Source: Brachyhypopomus gauderio (lineage: Eukaryota; Chordata; Actinopteri; Gymnotiformes; Hypopomidae). Taken from it: DNA of 64,000 nucleotides. The stretch spans positions 1-64,000 of the forward strand of contig NW_027506913.1 of NCBI RefSeq assembly GCF_052324685.1, read 5' to 3'. Shown here in pieces: positions 1 to 8,123 of this stretch; positions within the stretch are counted from its first letter, which is position 1, and each line of letters begins with the position of its first letter. Below the pieces are notes generated by a model. The model searched no databases. It was not told the origin of the DNA and saw nothing but the letters and a program-made list of their open reading frames with translations. A program made the translations under genes and the position numbers.

Positions 1-36
1 CAGAGTCCAGAGTGCTAACCATTACACCATGGAACC
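1..36 (-). tRNA. tRNA-Gln-CTG: tRNA-Gln(CTG), cut by window edge
   Basis: This is the 5' half only: acceptor GGTTCCA, D arm and 5' anticodon stem CTGGA with CTCTG of the loop. The T arm that separates type I from type II lies outside the window. Confidence 0.85.
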
Positions 37-263
37 TACATTAGACATTTCTGAGTCTTGTTTTGCTGGGTTCACAGACCAAGTTAAGCTCAAAGTGACT
101 TGTCATGGGAGAATGCAGGTTGCAACAACTACAGACAAGGACTTCCAGCAACAAGGTAATTAGTGGAGGTATTTGATTTGGTCAACTGAAAGACACTTTC
201 TGTTTACAGTAGTCTTCAACAATGAAAGCTGGTACAATCCCAGATAAAGAGCATGTAGCAGAA
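37..263 (-). repeat. A-spacer, representative copy (227 bp)
   Basis: This spacer lies upstream of type I or II genes and downstream of TTG or type I genes throughout the array. Read on the coding strand it has only T3 runs (CTTTC, CTTTATC, CTTTGAG) and no T4. The tRNA that precedes it in transcription ends CCTTTCTGC, also T3. Variants near the tRNA 5' end (acattagac, acgttagac, acatgagac, aaaagataag on +) and at the middle (catggga/cttgaga; gataatt/ggtaatt/gatattt/gatgttt) define recombining subtypes. I see no gene in it. Confidence 0.85.
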
Positions 264-335
264 AGGTTCCACCGAGAGTCGAACTCGGATCACTGGATTC
301 AAAGTCCAGAGTGCTGACCATTACACCATGGAACC
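264..335 (-). tRNA. tRNA-Gln-TTG: tRNA-Gln(TTG)
   Basis: Unit 1, taken as the reference TTG gene. It decodes CAA glutamine codons. Cloverleaf: acceptor GGTTCCA/TGGAACC with T73; D stem GTGT/GCAC with loop AATGGTCA; anticodon stem CTGGA/TCCAG with loop CTTTGAA (anticodon TTG); variable TGAT; T stem CCGAG/CTCGG with loop TTCGACT. A box TGGTGTAATGG and B box GAGTTCGACTC are internal. The 3' flank is CCTTTCTGC, only T3, so termination may be weak. A T4 lies just upstream. I call this the stem-paired form, with A15. Confidence 0.96.
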
Positions 336-341
336 CACAGC

Positions 342-345
342 AAAA
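342..345 (-). terminator. T4 run upstream of tRNA-Gln(TTG), representative
   Basis: The coding strand reads AACTTTTGC about 7 nt before the TTG gene. It should stop Pol III coming from the relic side. It is present in the 28 bp TTG-relic gap of the units I inspected. Confidence 0.55.
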
Positions 346-363
346 GTTGTTTCTAGCAAATGA

Positions 364-475
364 GTTGCTGGATTCAGAGTTCAGAATGCTAACACCATGG
401 AACCAGCAAATAGGTTTCCAACTTCTCTGCCGTTGATTTCAGAGTCTGTTGTGCTTACTACTGCATCACGCAACC
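364..475 (-). pseudogene. tRNA-Gln relic pair (5' half plus older relic), reference copy
   Basis: Unit 1. Bases 364-404 are the 5' half of a tRNA-Gln(CTG): GGTTCCATGGTG, a D loop lacking about six bases, an anticodon arm with loop CTCTGAA, then nothing resembling a T arm. The 5' stem reads CTGAA, an A30·C40 mismatch (A30 form, GG start). Bases 412-475 are an older relic. It starts GGTTGC on the coding strand, keeps AGCAC and GACTCTGAA at the expected spacing, and ends GGAAACCT, but its T arm is eroded. The A box is broken in the half-tRNA. Neither should yield a working tRNA. Confidence 0.75.
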
Positions 476-730
476 AAAGAAATTAGCTTTTGTGAATACT
501 GTTTTGCTGAACACATAGCAAAACATCCTGTCCTGAGACCCTAGCATATTTGGATTTAAATGACTTCACCAATTCTAGGATAATCAGAAAGCTGTTTGCC
601 ACAAGAACAAGCATGTAAAAATTCTGAAAACAATTCATGAAATATGCTGGAATTATATAGACCGCAAGCATGTGATAGAGCTTGCATGGAGAAAAGACCT
701 GCAAGCTGGAATCAACACTAATGAATCAAA
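476..730 (-). repeat. B-spacer, representative copy (255 bp)
   Basis: One copy lies between the older relic and the type II gene in every unit. It contains several coding-strand T4/T5 runs, for example in 500-540 and 616-628. Parts match the A-spacer in order: attag...tgttttgctg...acacatag near its left end, and atgaaa..gctgg...agcatgt near its right. I infer a diverged A-spacer. It holds a 73-codon open frame on the minus strand that I do not accept as a gene. Confidence 0.8.
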
Positions 731-731
731 A
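728..731 (-). terminator. T4 terminator of tRNA-Gln(CTG) type II, representative
   Basis: The coding strand reads GAACCTTTTGATTC: the T run begins at the discriminator base. This is a canonical minimal Pol III terminator and would leave a trailer of only a few nt. It appears at every type II gene inspected and at no TTG or type I gene. Confidence 0.75.
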
Positions 732-802
732 GGTTCCACTGAGAGTTGAACTCAGATTGCTGGATTCAGAGTCCAGAGTGCTAACCATTACACCATGGAA
801 CC
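731..802 (-). tRNA. tRNA-Gln-CTG: tRNA-Gln(CTG) type II
   Basis: Unit 1, reference type II gene; decodes CAG. Acceptor GGTTCCA/TGGAACC, D stem GTGT/GCAC, anticodon stem CTGGA/TCCAG with loop CTCTGAA (CTG), variable CAAT, T stem CTGAG/CTCAG with loop TTCAACT. The C50-G64 pair of type I is here T50-A64, so pairing is kept. It has a T4 terminator. Confidence 0.96.
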
Positions 803-803
803 T

Positions 804-807
804 AAAA
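804..807 (-). terminator. T4 run at 5' edge of tRNA-Gln(CTG) type II, representative
   Basis: The coding strand reads ATCTTTTAGGTTCC, with T4 ending two bases before the tRNA. It should stop Pol III reading through from the type I or TTG gene beyond. It is found where the spacer begins aaaag on +. It is absent in units 2, 15, 17, 18, 22, 24, 26, 31, 32, 34, 44, 49, 51 and 54, and lost by one base in unit 5 (agaag). Confidence 0.5.
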
Positions 808-1030
808 GATAAGTTCTGATTCTTCTGTTTTGCTGGGTTCACAGACCAAGTTAAGCTCAAAGTGACTTGTCTTGAGAGGATGCAAGTTGCAACAACTACA
901 GACAAGGACTTCCAGCAACAAGATATTTAGTTGAGGTATTCGATTTGGTCAACTGAAAGACACTTTCTGTTTACAGTAGTCTTCAACAATGAAAGCTGGT
1001 ACAATCCCAGATAAAGAGCATGTAGCAGAA

Positions 1031-1102
1031 AGGTTCCACCGAGAGTCGAACTCGGATTGCTGGATTCAGAGTCCAGAGTGCTAACCATTACACCATGGAA
1101 CC
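1031..1102 (-). tRNA. tRNA-Gln-CTG: tRNA-Gln(CTG) type I
   Basis: Unit 1, reference type I gene; decodes CAG. Acceptor, D and anticodon arms as in type II (loop CTCTGAA, variable CAAT). T stem CCGAG/CTCGG with loop TTCGACT, shared with the TTG gene. The 3' flank has only T3 (CCTTTCTGC). Confidence 0.96.
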
Positions 1103-1329
1103 TACGTTAGACACTTCTGAGTCTTGTTTTGCTCGGTTCACAGACCAAGTTAAGCTCAAAGTGACTTGTCATGGGAGAATGCAGGTTGCAACAACTACAG
1201 ACAAGGACTTCCAGCAACAAGATAATTAGTTGAGGTATTTGATTTGGTCAACTGAAAGACACTTTCTGTTTACAGTAGTCTTCAACAATGAAAGCTGGTA
1301 CAATCCCAGATAAAGAGTATGTAGTAGCA

Positions 1330-1401
1330 AGGTTCCACCGAGAGTCGAACTCGGATCACTGGATTCAAAGTCCAGAGTGCTGACCAATACACCATGGAAC
1401 C
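1330..1401 (-). tRNA. tRNA-Gln-TTG: tRNA-Gln(TTG)
   Basis: Unit 2. Stem-paired form with T15 (A box TGGTGTATTGG). Confidence 0.93.
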
Positions 1402-1429
1402 CACAGCAAAAGTTGTTTCTAGCAAATGA

Positions 1430-1541
1430 GTTGCTGGATTCAGAGTCCAGAATGCTAACACCATGGAAACAGCAAATAGGTTTCCAACTTCTCTGTCGTT
1501 GATTTCAGAGTCTGTTGTGCTTACTACTGCATCACGCAACC
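1430..1541 (-). pseudogene. tRNA-Gln relic pair
   Basis: Unit 2. G30 form (paired anticodon stem), start GTTTCC. Confidence 0.7.
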
Positions 1542-1796
1542 AAAGAAATTAGCTTTTGTGAATACTGTTTTGCTGAACACATAGCAAAACATCCTGTCCT
1601 GAGACCCTAGCATATTTGGATTTAAATGACTTCACCAATTCTAGGATAATCAGAAAGCTGTTTGCCACAAGAACAAGCTTGTAAAAATTCTGAAAACAAT
1701 TCATGAAATATGCTGGAATTATATAGACCGCAAGCATGTGATAGAGCTTGCATGGAGAAAAGACCTGCAAGCTGGAATCAACACTAATGAATCAAA

Positions 1797-1868
1797 AGGT
1801 TCCACTGAGAGTTGAACTCAGGTTGCTGGATTCAGAGTCCAGAGTGCTAACCATTACACCATGGAACC
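1797..1868 (-). tRNA. tRNA-Gln-CTG: tRNA-Gln(CTG) type II
   Basis: Unit 2. Variable loop CAAC instead of CAAT. No T4 at the 5' edge. Confidence 0.94.
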
Positions 1869-2095
1869 TACATTAGACATTTCTGAGTCTTGTTTTGCTG
1901 GGTTCACAGACCAAGTTAAGCTCAAAGTGACTTGTCTTGAGAGGATGCAGGTTGCAACAACTACAGACAAGGACTTCCAGCAACAAGATGTTTAGTTGAG
2001 GTATTTGATTTGGTCAACTGAAAGACACTTTCTGTTTACAGTAGTCTTCAACAATGAAAGCTGGTACAATCCCAGATAAAGAGCATGTAGCAGAA

Positions 2096-2167
2096 AGGTT
2101 CCACCGAGAGTCGAACTCGGATCACAAGATTCAAAGTCCAGAGTGCTGACCATTACACCATGGAACC
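2096..2167 (-). tRNA. tRNA-Gln-TTG: tRNA-Gln(TTG), weakened anticodon stem
   Basis: Unit 3. The 3' anticodon stem is TCTTG: a U28·U42 mismatch plus a G29·U41 wobble. It may not fold stably. Confidence 0.85.
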
Positions 2168-2195
2168 CACGGCAAAAGTTGTTTCTAGCAAATGA

Positions 2196-2307
2196 GTTGC
2201 TGGATTCAGAGTCCAGAATGCTAACACCATGGAACCAGCAAATAGGTTTCCAACTTCTCTGCCGTTGATTTCAGAGTCTGTTGTGCTTACTACTGCATCA
2301 CGCAACC
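2196..2307 (-). pseudogene. tRNA-Gln relic pair
   Basis: Unit 3. G30 form, GG start. Confidence 0.7.
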
Positions 2308-2562
2308 AAAGAAATTAGCTTTTGTGAATACTGTTTTGCTGAACACATAGCAAAACATCCTGTCCTGAGACCCTAGCATATTTGGATTTAAATGACTTCA
2401 CCAATTCTAGGATAATCAGAAAGCTGTTTGCCACAAGAACAAGCATGTAAAAATTCTGAAAACAATTCATGAAATATGCTGGAATTATAAAGACCGCAAG
2501 CATGTGATAGAGCTTGCATGGAGAAAAGACCTGCAAGCTGGAATCAACACTAATGAATCAAA

Positions 2563-2634
2563 AGGTTCCACTGAGAGTTGAACTCAGATTGCTGGATTCA
2601 GAGTCCAGAGTGCTAACCATTACACCATGGAACC
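2563..2634 (-). tRNA. tRNA-Gln-CTG: tRNA-Gln(CTG) type II
   Basis: Unit 3. Type form. Confidence 0.95.
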
Positions 2635-2862
2635 TAAAAGATAAGTTCTGATTCTTCTGTTTTGCTGGGTTCACAGACCAAGTTAAGCTCAAAGTGACTT
2701 GTCTTGAGAGGATGCAAGTTGCAACAACTACAGACAAGGACTTCCAGCAACAAGATATTTAGTTGAGGTATTCGATTTGGTCAACTGAAAGACACTTTCT
2801 GTTTACAGTAGTCTTCAACAATGAAAGCTGGTACAATCCCAGATAAAGAGCATGTAGCAGAA

Positions 2863-2934
2863 AGGTTCCACCGAGAGTCGAACTCGGATTGCTGGATTCA
2901 GAGTCCAGAGTGCTAACCATTACACCATGGAACC
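2863..2934 (-). tRNA. tRNA-Gln-CTG: tRNA-Gln(CTG) type I
   Basis: Unit 3, first of two. Type form. Confidence 0.95.
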
Positions 2935-3161
2935 TACATGAGACACTTCTGAGTCTTGTTTTGCTGGGTTCACAGACCAAGTTAAGCTCAAAGTGACTTG
3001 TCATGGGAGAATGCATGTTGCAACAACTACAGACAAGGACTTCCAGCAACAAGATAATTAGTTGAGGTATTTGATTTGGTTAACTGAAAGACACTTTCTG
3101 TTTACACTAGTCTTCAACAACGAAAGCTGGTACAACCCCAGATAAAGAGCATGTAGCAGAA

Positions 3162-3233
3162 AGGTTCCACCGAGAGTCGAACTCGGATTGCTGGATTCAG
3201 AGTCCAGAGTGCTAACCATTACACCATGGAACC
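3162..3233 (-). tRNA. tRNA-Gln-CTG: tRNA-Gln(CTG) type I
   Basis: Unit 3, second of two. Type form. Confidence 0.95.
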
Positions 3234-3460
3234 TACATTAGACATTTCTGAGTCTTGTTTTGCTGGGTTCACAGACCAAGTTAAGCTCAAAGTGACTTGT
3301 CATGGGAGAATGCAGGTTGCAACAACTACAGACAAGGACTTCCAGCAACAAGGTAATTAGTGGAGGTATTTGATTTGGTCAACTGAAAGACACTTTCTGT
3401 TTACAGTAGTCTTCAACAATGAAAGCTGGTACAATCCCAGATAAAGAGCATGTAGCAGAA

Positions 3461-3532
3461 AGGTTCCACAGAGAGTCGAACTCGGATCACTGGATTCAAA
3501 GTCCAGAGTGCTGACCATTACACCATGGAACC
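3461..3532 (-). tRNA. tRNA-Gln-TTG: tRNA-Gln(TTG), T-stem mismatch
   Basis: Unit 4. Stem-paired anticodon arm. The 3' T stem reads CTCTG, breaking the C50-G64 pair. Confidence 0.9.
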
Positions 3533-3560
3533 CACAGCAAAAGTTGTTTCTAGCAAATGA

Positions 3561-3672
3561 GTTGCTGGATTCAGAGTTCAGAATGCTAACACCATGGAAC
3601 CAGCAAATAGGTTTCCAACTTCTCTGCCGTTGATTTCAGAGTCTGTTGTGCTTACTACTGCATCACGCAACC
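3561..3672 (-). pseudogene. tRNA-Gln relic pair
   Basis: Unit 4. A30 form, GG start. Confidence 0.7.
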
Positions 3673-3927
3673 AAAGAAATTAGCTTTTGTGAATACTGTT
3701 TTGCTGAACACATAGCAAAACATCCTGTCCTGAGACCCTAGCATATTTGGATTTAAATGACTTCACCAATTCTAGGATAATCAGAAAGCTGTTTGCCACA
3801 AGAACAAGCATGTAAAAATTCTGAAAACAATTCATGAAAAATGCTGGAATTATAAAGACCGCAAGCATGTGATAGAGCTTGCATGGAGAAAAGACCTGCA
3901 AGCTGGAATCAACACTAATGAATCAAA

Positions 3928-3999
3928 AGGTTCCACTGAGAGTTGAACTCAGATTGCTGGATTCAGAGTCCAGAGTGCTAACCATTACACCATGGAACC
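3928..3999 (-). tRNA. tRNA-Gln-CTG: tRNA-Gln(CTG) type II
   Basis: Unit 4. Type form. Confidence 0.95.
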
Positions 4000-4227
4000 T
4001 AAAAGATAAGTTCTGATTCTTCTGTTTTGCTGGGTTCACAGACCAAGTTAAGCTCAAAGTGACTTGTCTTGAGAGGATGCAAGTTGCAACAACTACAGAC
4101 AAGGACTTCCAGCAACAAGATGTTTAGTTGAGGTATTCGATTTGGTCAACTGAAAGACACTTTCTGTTTACACTAGTCTTCAACAACGAAAGCTGGTACA
4201 ACCCCTGATAAAGAGCATGTAGCAGAA

Positions 4228-4299
4228 AGGTTCCACCGAGAGTCGAACTTGGATTGCTGGATTCAGAGTCCAGCGTGCTAACCATTACACCATGGAACC
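4228..4299 (-). tRNA. tRNA-Gln-CTG: tRNA-Gln(CTG) type I, A51/G26 variant
   Basis: Unit 4. The T stem reads CCAAG/CTCGG (A51·C63 mismatch) and base 26 is G instead of T. The two changes travel together in the array. Confidence 0.9.
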
Positions 4300-4526
4300 T
4301 ACGTTAGACACTTCTGAGTCTTGTTTTGCTTGGTTCACAGACCAAGTTAAGCTCAAAGTGACTTGTCATGGGAGAATGCATGTTGCAACAACTACAGACA
4401 AGGACTTCCAGCAACAAGATAATTAGTTGAGGTATTTGATTTGGTCAACTGAAAGACACTTTCTGTTTACAGTAGTCTTCAACAATGAAAGCTGGTACAA
4501 TCCCAGATAAAGAGTATGTAGTAGAA

Positions 4527-4598
4527 AGGTTCCACCGAGAGTCGAACTCGGATCACAGGATTCAAAGTCCAGAGTGCTGACCATTACACCATGGAACC
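4527..4598 (-). tRNA. tRNA-Gln-TTG: tRNA-Gln(TTG), U28·U42 form
   Basis: Unit 5. The 3' anticodon stem is TCCTG, leaving a U28·U42 mismatch. The upstream flank reads cggcaaaag (+), as in most copies of this form. Confidence 0.92.
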
Positions 4599-4626
4599 CA
4601 CGGCAAAAGTTGTTTCTAGCAAATGA

Positions 4627-4738
4627 GTTGCTGGATTCAGAGTCCAGAATGCTAACACCATGGAACCAGCAAATAGGTTTTCAACTTCTCTGCCGTTGAT
4701 TTCAGAGTCTGTTGTGCTTACTACTGCATCACGCAACC
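4627..4738 (-). pseudogene. tRNA-Gln relic pair
   Basis: Unit 5. G30 form, GG start; older relic reads ggttttcaac on +. Confidence 0.7.
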
Positions 4739-4993
4739 AAAGAAATTAGCTTTTGTGAATACTGTTTTGCTGAACACATAGCAAAACATCCTGTCCTGAG
4801 ACCCTAGCATATTTGGATTTAAATGACTTCACCAATTCTAGGATAATCAGAAAGCTGTTTGCCACAAGAACAAGCATGTAAAAATTCTGAAAACAATTCA
4901 TGAAAAATGCTGGAATTATAAAGACCGCAAGCATGTGATAGAGCTTGCATGGAGAAAAGACCTGCAAGCTGGAATCAACACTAATGAATCAAA

Positions 4994-5065
4994 AGGTTCC
5001 ACTGAGAGTTGAACTCAGATTGCTGGATTCAGAGTCCAGAGTGCTAACCATTACACCATGGAACC
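4994..5065 (-). tRNA. tRNA-Gln-CTG: tRNA-Gln(CTG) type II
   Basis: Unit 5. Type form. The 5' edge T4 is lost (agaag). Confidence 0.95.
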
Positions 5066-5293
5066 TAGAAGATAAGTTCTGATTCTTCTGTTTTGCTGGG
5101 TTCACAGACCAAGTTAAGCTCAAAGTGACTTGTCTTGAGAGGATGCAAGTTGCAACAACTACAGACAAGGACTTCCAGCAACAAGATGTTTAGTTGAGGT
5201 ATTCGATTTGGTCAACTGAAAGACGCTTTCTGTTTACACTAGTCTTCAACAACGAAAGCTGGTACAACCCCTGATAAAGAGCATGTAGCAGAA

Positions 5294-5365
5294 AGGTTCC
5301 ACCGAGAGTCGAACTTGGATTGCTGGATTCAGAGTCCAGCGTGCTAACCATTACACCATGGAACC
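5294..5365 (-). tRNA. tRNA-Gln-CTG: tRNA-Gln(CTG) type I, A51/G26 variant
   Basis: Unit 5. A51·C63 mismatch and G26. Confidence 0.9.
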
Positions 5366-5592
5366 TACGTTAGACACTTCTGAGTCTTGTTTTGCTTGGT
5401 TCACAGACCAAGTTAAGCTCAAAGTGACTTGTCATGGGAGAATGCATGTTGCAACAACTACAGACAAGGACTTCCAGCAACAAGATAATTAGTTGAGGTA
5501 TTTGATTTGGTCAACTGAAAGACACTTTCTGTTTACAGTAGTCTTCAACAATGAAAGCTGGTACAATCCCAGATAAAGAGTATGTAGTAGAA

Positions 5593-5664
5593 AGGTTCCA
5601 CCGAGAGTCGAACTCGGATCACTGGATTCAAAGTCCAGAGTGCTGACCATTACACCATGGAACC
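5593..5664 (-). tRNA. tRNA-Gln-TTG: tRNA-Gln(TTG)
   Basis: Unit 6. Stem-paired form, A15. Confidence 0.95.
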
Positions 5665-5692
5665 CACAGCAAAAGTTGTTTCTAGCAAATGA

Positions 5693-5804
5693 GTTGCTGG
5701 ATTCAGAGTTCAGAATGCTAACACCATGGAACCAGCAAATAGGTTTCCAACTTCTCTGCCGCTGATTTCAGAGTCTGTTGTGCTTACTACTGCATCACGC
5801 AACC
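5693..5804 (-). pseudogene. tRNA-Gln relic pair
   Basis: Unit 6. A30 form, GG start. Confidence 0.7.
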
Positions 5805-6059
5805 AAAGAAATTAGCTTTTGTGAATACTGTTTTGCTGAACACATAGCAAAACATCCTGTCCTGAGACCCTAGCATATTTGGATTTAAATGACTTCACCA
5901 ATTCTAGGATAATCAGAAAGCTGTTTGCCACAAGAACAAGCATGTAAAAATTCTGAAAACAATTCATGAAATATGCTGGAATTATATAGACCGCAAGCAT
6001 GTGATAGAGCTTGCATGGAGAAAAGACCTGCAAGCTGGAATCAACACTAATGAATCAAA

Positions 6060-6131
6060 AGGTTCCACTGAGAGTTGAACTCAGATTGCTGGATTCAGAG
6101 TCCAGAGTGCTAACCATTACACCATGGAACC
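6060..6131 (-). tRNA. tRNA-Gln-CTG: tRNA-Gln(CTG) type II
   Basis: Unit 6. Type form. Confidence 0.95.
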
Positions 6132-6359
6132 TAAAAGATAAGTTCTGATTCTTCTGTTTTGCTGGGTTCACAGACCAAGTTAAGCTCAAAGTGACTTGTC
6201 TTGAGAGGATGCAAGTTGCAACAACTACAGACAAGGACTTCCAGCAACAAGATATTTAGTTGAGGTATTCGATTTGGTCAACTGAAAGACACTTTCTGTT
6301 TACAGTAGTCTTCAACAATGAAAGCTGGTACAATCCCAGATAAAGAGCATGTAGCAGAA

Positions 6360-6431
6360 AGGTTCCACCGAGAGTCGAACTCGGATTGCTGGATTCAGAG
6401 TCCAGAGTGCTAACCATTACACCATGGAACC
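6360..6431 (-). tRNA. tRNA-Gln-CTG: tRNA-Gln(CTG) type I
   Basis: Unit 6, first of two. Type form. Confidence 0.95.
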
Positions 6432-6658
6432 TACATGAGACACTTCTGAGTCTTGTTTTGCTGGGTTCACAGACCAAGTTAAGCTCAAAGTGACTTGTCA
6501 TGGGAGAATGCATGTTGCAACAACTACAGACAAGGACTTCCAGCAACAAGATAATTAGTTGAGGTATTTGATTTGGTCAACTGAAAGACACTTTCTGTTT
6601 ACAGTAGTCTTCAACAACGAAAGCTGGTACAACCCCAGATAAAGAGCATGTAGCAGAA

Positions 6659-6730
6659 AGGTTCCACCGAGAGTCGAACTCGGATTGCTGGATTCAGAGT
6701 CCAGAGTGCTAACCATTACACCATGGAACC
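6659..6730 (-). tRNA. tRNA-Gln-CTG: tRNA-Gln(CTG) type I
   Basis: Unit 6, second of two. Type form. Confidence 0.95.
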
Positions 6731-6957
6731 TACATTAGACATTTCTGAGTCTTGTTTTGCTGGGTTCACAGACCAAGTTAAGCTCAAAGTGACTTGTCAT
6801 GGGAGAATGCAGGTTGCAACAACTACAGACAAGGACTTCCAGCAACAAGGTAATTAGTGGAGGTATTTGATTTGGTCAACTGAAAGACACTTTCTGTTTA
6901 CAGTAGTCTTCAACAATGAAAGCTGGTACAATCCCAGATAAAGAGCATGTAGCAGAA

Positions 6958-7029
6958 AGGTTCCAGCGAGAGTCGAACTCGGATCACTGGATTCAAAGTC
7001 CAGAGTGCTGACCATTACACCATGGAACC
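6958..7029 (-). tRNA. tRNA-Gln-TTG: tRNA-Gln(TTG), C65 variant
   Basis: Unit 7. Stem-paired anticodon arm. The 3' T stem is CTCGC, giving a C49·C65 mismatch. The same change recurs in unit 9. Confidence 0.9.
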
Positions 7030-7057
7030 CACAGCAAAAGTTGTTTCTAGCAAATGA

Positions 7058-7169
7058 GTTGCTGGATTCAGAGTCCAGAATGCTAACACCATGGAAACAG
7101 CAAATAGGTTTCCAACTTCTCTGCCGTTGATTTCAGAGTCTGTTGTGCTTACTACTGCATCACGCAACC
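7058..7169 (-). pseudogene. tRNA-Gln relic pair
   Basis: Unit 7. G30 form, start GTTTCC. Confidence 0.7.
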
Positions 7170-7424
7170 AAAGAAATTAGCTTTTGTGAATACTGTTTTG
7201 CTGAACACATAGCAAAACATCCTGTCCTGAGACCCTAGCATATTTGGATTTAAATGACTTCACCAATTCTAGGATAATCAGAAAGCTGTTTGCCACAAGA
7301 ACAAGCATGTAAAAATTCTGAAAACAATTCATGAAATATGCTGGAATTATATAGACCGCAAGCATGTGATAGAGCTTGCATGGAGAAAAGACCTGCAAGC
7401 TGGAATCAACACTAATGAATCAAA

Positions 7425-7496
7425 AGGTTCCACTGAGAGTTGAACTCAGATTGCTGGATTCAGAGTCCAGAGTGCTAACCATTACACCATGGAACC
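7425..7496 (-). tRNA. tRNA-Gln-CTG: tRNA-Gln(CTG) type II
   Basis: Unit 7. Type form. Confidence 0.95.
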
Positions 7497-7724
7497 TAAA
7501 AGATAAGTTCTGATTCTTCTGTTTTGCTGGGTTCACAGACCAAGTTAAGCTCAAAGTGACTTGTCTTGAGAGGATGCAAGTTGCAACAACTACAGACAAG
7601 GACTTCCAGCAACAAGATATTTAGTTGAGGTATTCGATTTGGTCAACTAAAAGACACTTTCTGTTTACAGTAGTCTTCAACAATGAAAGCTGGTACAATC
7701 CCAGATAAAGAGCATGTAGCAGAA

Positions 7725-7796
7725 AGGTTCCACCGAGAGTCGAACTCGGATTGCTGGATTCAGAGTCCAGAGTGCTAACCATTACACCATGGAACC
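7725..7796 (-). tRNA. tRNA-Gln-CTG: tRNA-Gln(CTG) type I
   Basis: Unit 7. Type form. The A-spacer downstream holds a rare coding-strand T4 (aactaaaag on +, near 7650). Confidence 0.95.
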
Positions 7797-8023
7797 TACG
7801 TTAGACACTTCTGAGTCTTGTTTTGCTCGGTTCACAGACCAAGTTAAGCTCAAAGTGACTTGTCATGGGAGAATGCAGGTTGCAACAACTACAGACAAGG
7901 ACTTCCAGCAACAAGATAATTAGTTGAGGTATTTGATTTGGTCAACTGAAAGACACTTTCTGTTTACAGTAGTCTTCAACAATGAAAGCTGGTACAATCC
8001 CAGATAAAGAGCATGTAGCAGAA

Positions 8024-8095
8024 AGGTTCCACCGAGAGTCGAACTCGGATCACTGGATTCAAAGTCCAGAGTGCTGACCATTACACCATGGAACC
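8024..8095 (-). tRNA. tRNA-Gln-TTG: tRNA-Gln(TTG)
   Basis: Unit 8. Stem-paired form, A15. Confidence 0.95.
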
Positions 8096-8123
8096 CACAG
8101 CAAAAGTTGTTTCTAGCAAATGA

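Noticed and set aside
264-335. Suppressor or non-Gln reading of the TTG gene
   Set aside because: The loop CTTTGAA has T33 and A37 at the normal places, which fixes the anticodon as TTG. Acceptor and D arms match the CTG Gln genes beside it.
646-662. TATATAA-like motif on the minus strand in the B-spacer (attatatagacc on +)
   Set aside because: It is not placed about 30 bp before any tRNA, and it is changed to TTTATAA in over half the units.
483-704. 73-codon open frame on the minus strand, present in nearly every unit
   Set aside because: It lies wholly in the B-spacer. Its near-identity follows from repeat amplification, and the differences between copies (Y/F, M/K, H/Q, Q/K) show no codon-position bias. 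It has no recognised domain and no Pol II signals.
1282-1539. 85-codon minus-strand frame
   Set aside because: It runs through the TTG tRNA and both relics; open only because of T15 and nearby changes.
2759-3052. 97-codon minus-strand frame repeated across the array
   Set aside because: It reads straight through a type I tRNA gene and two A-spacers, so it is a by-product of tRNA sequence.
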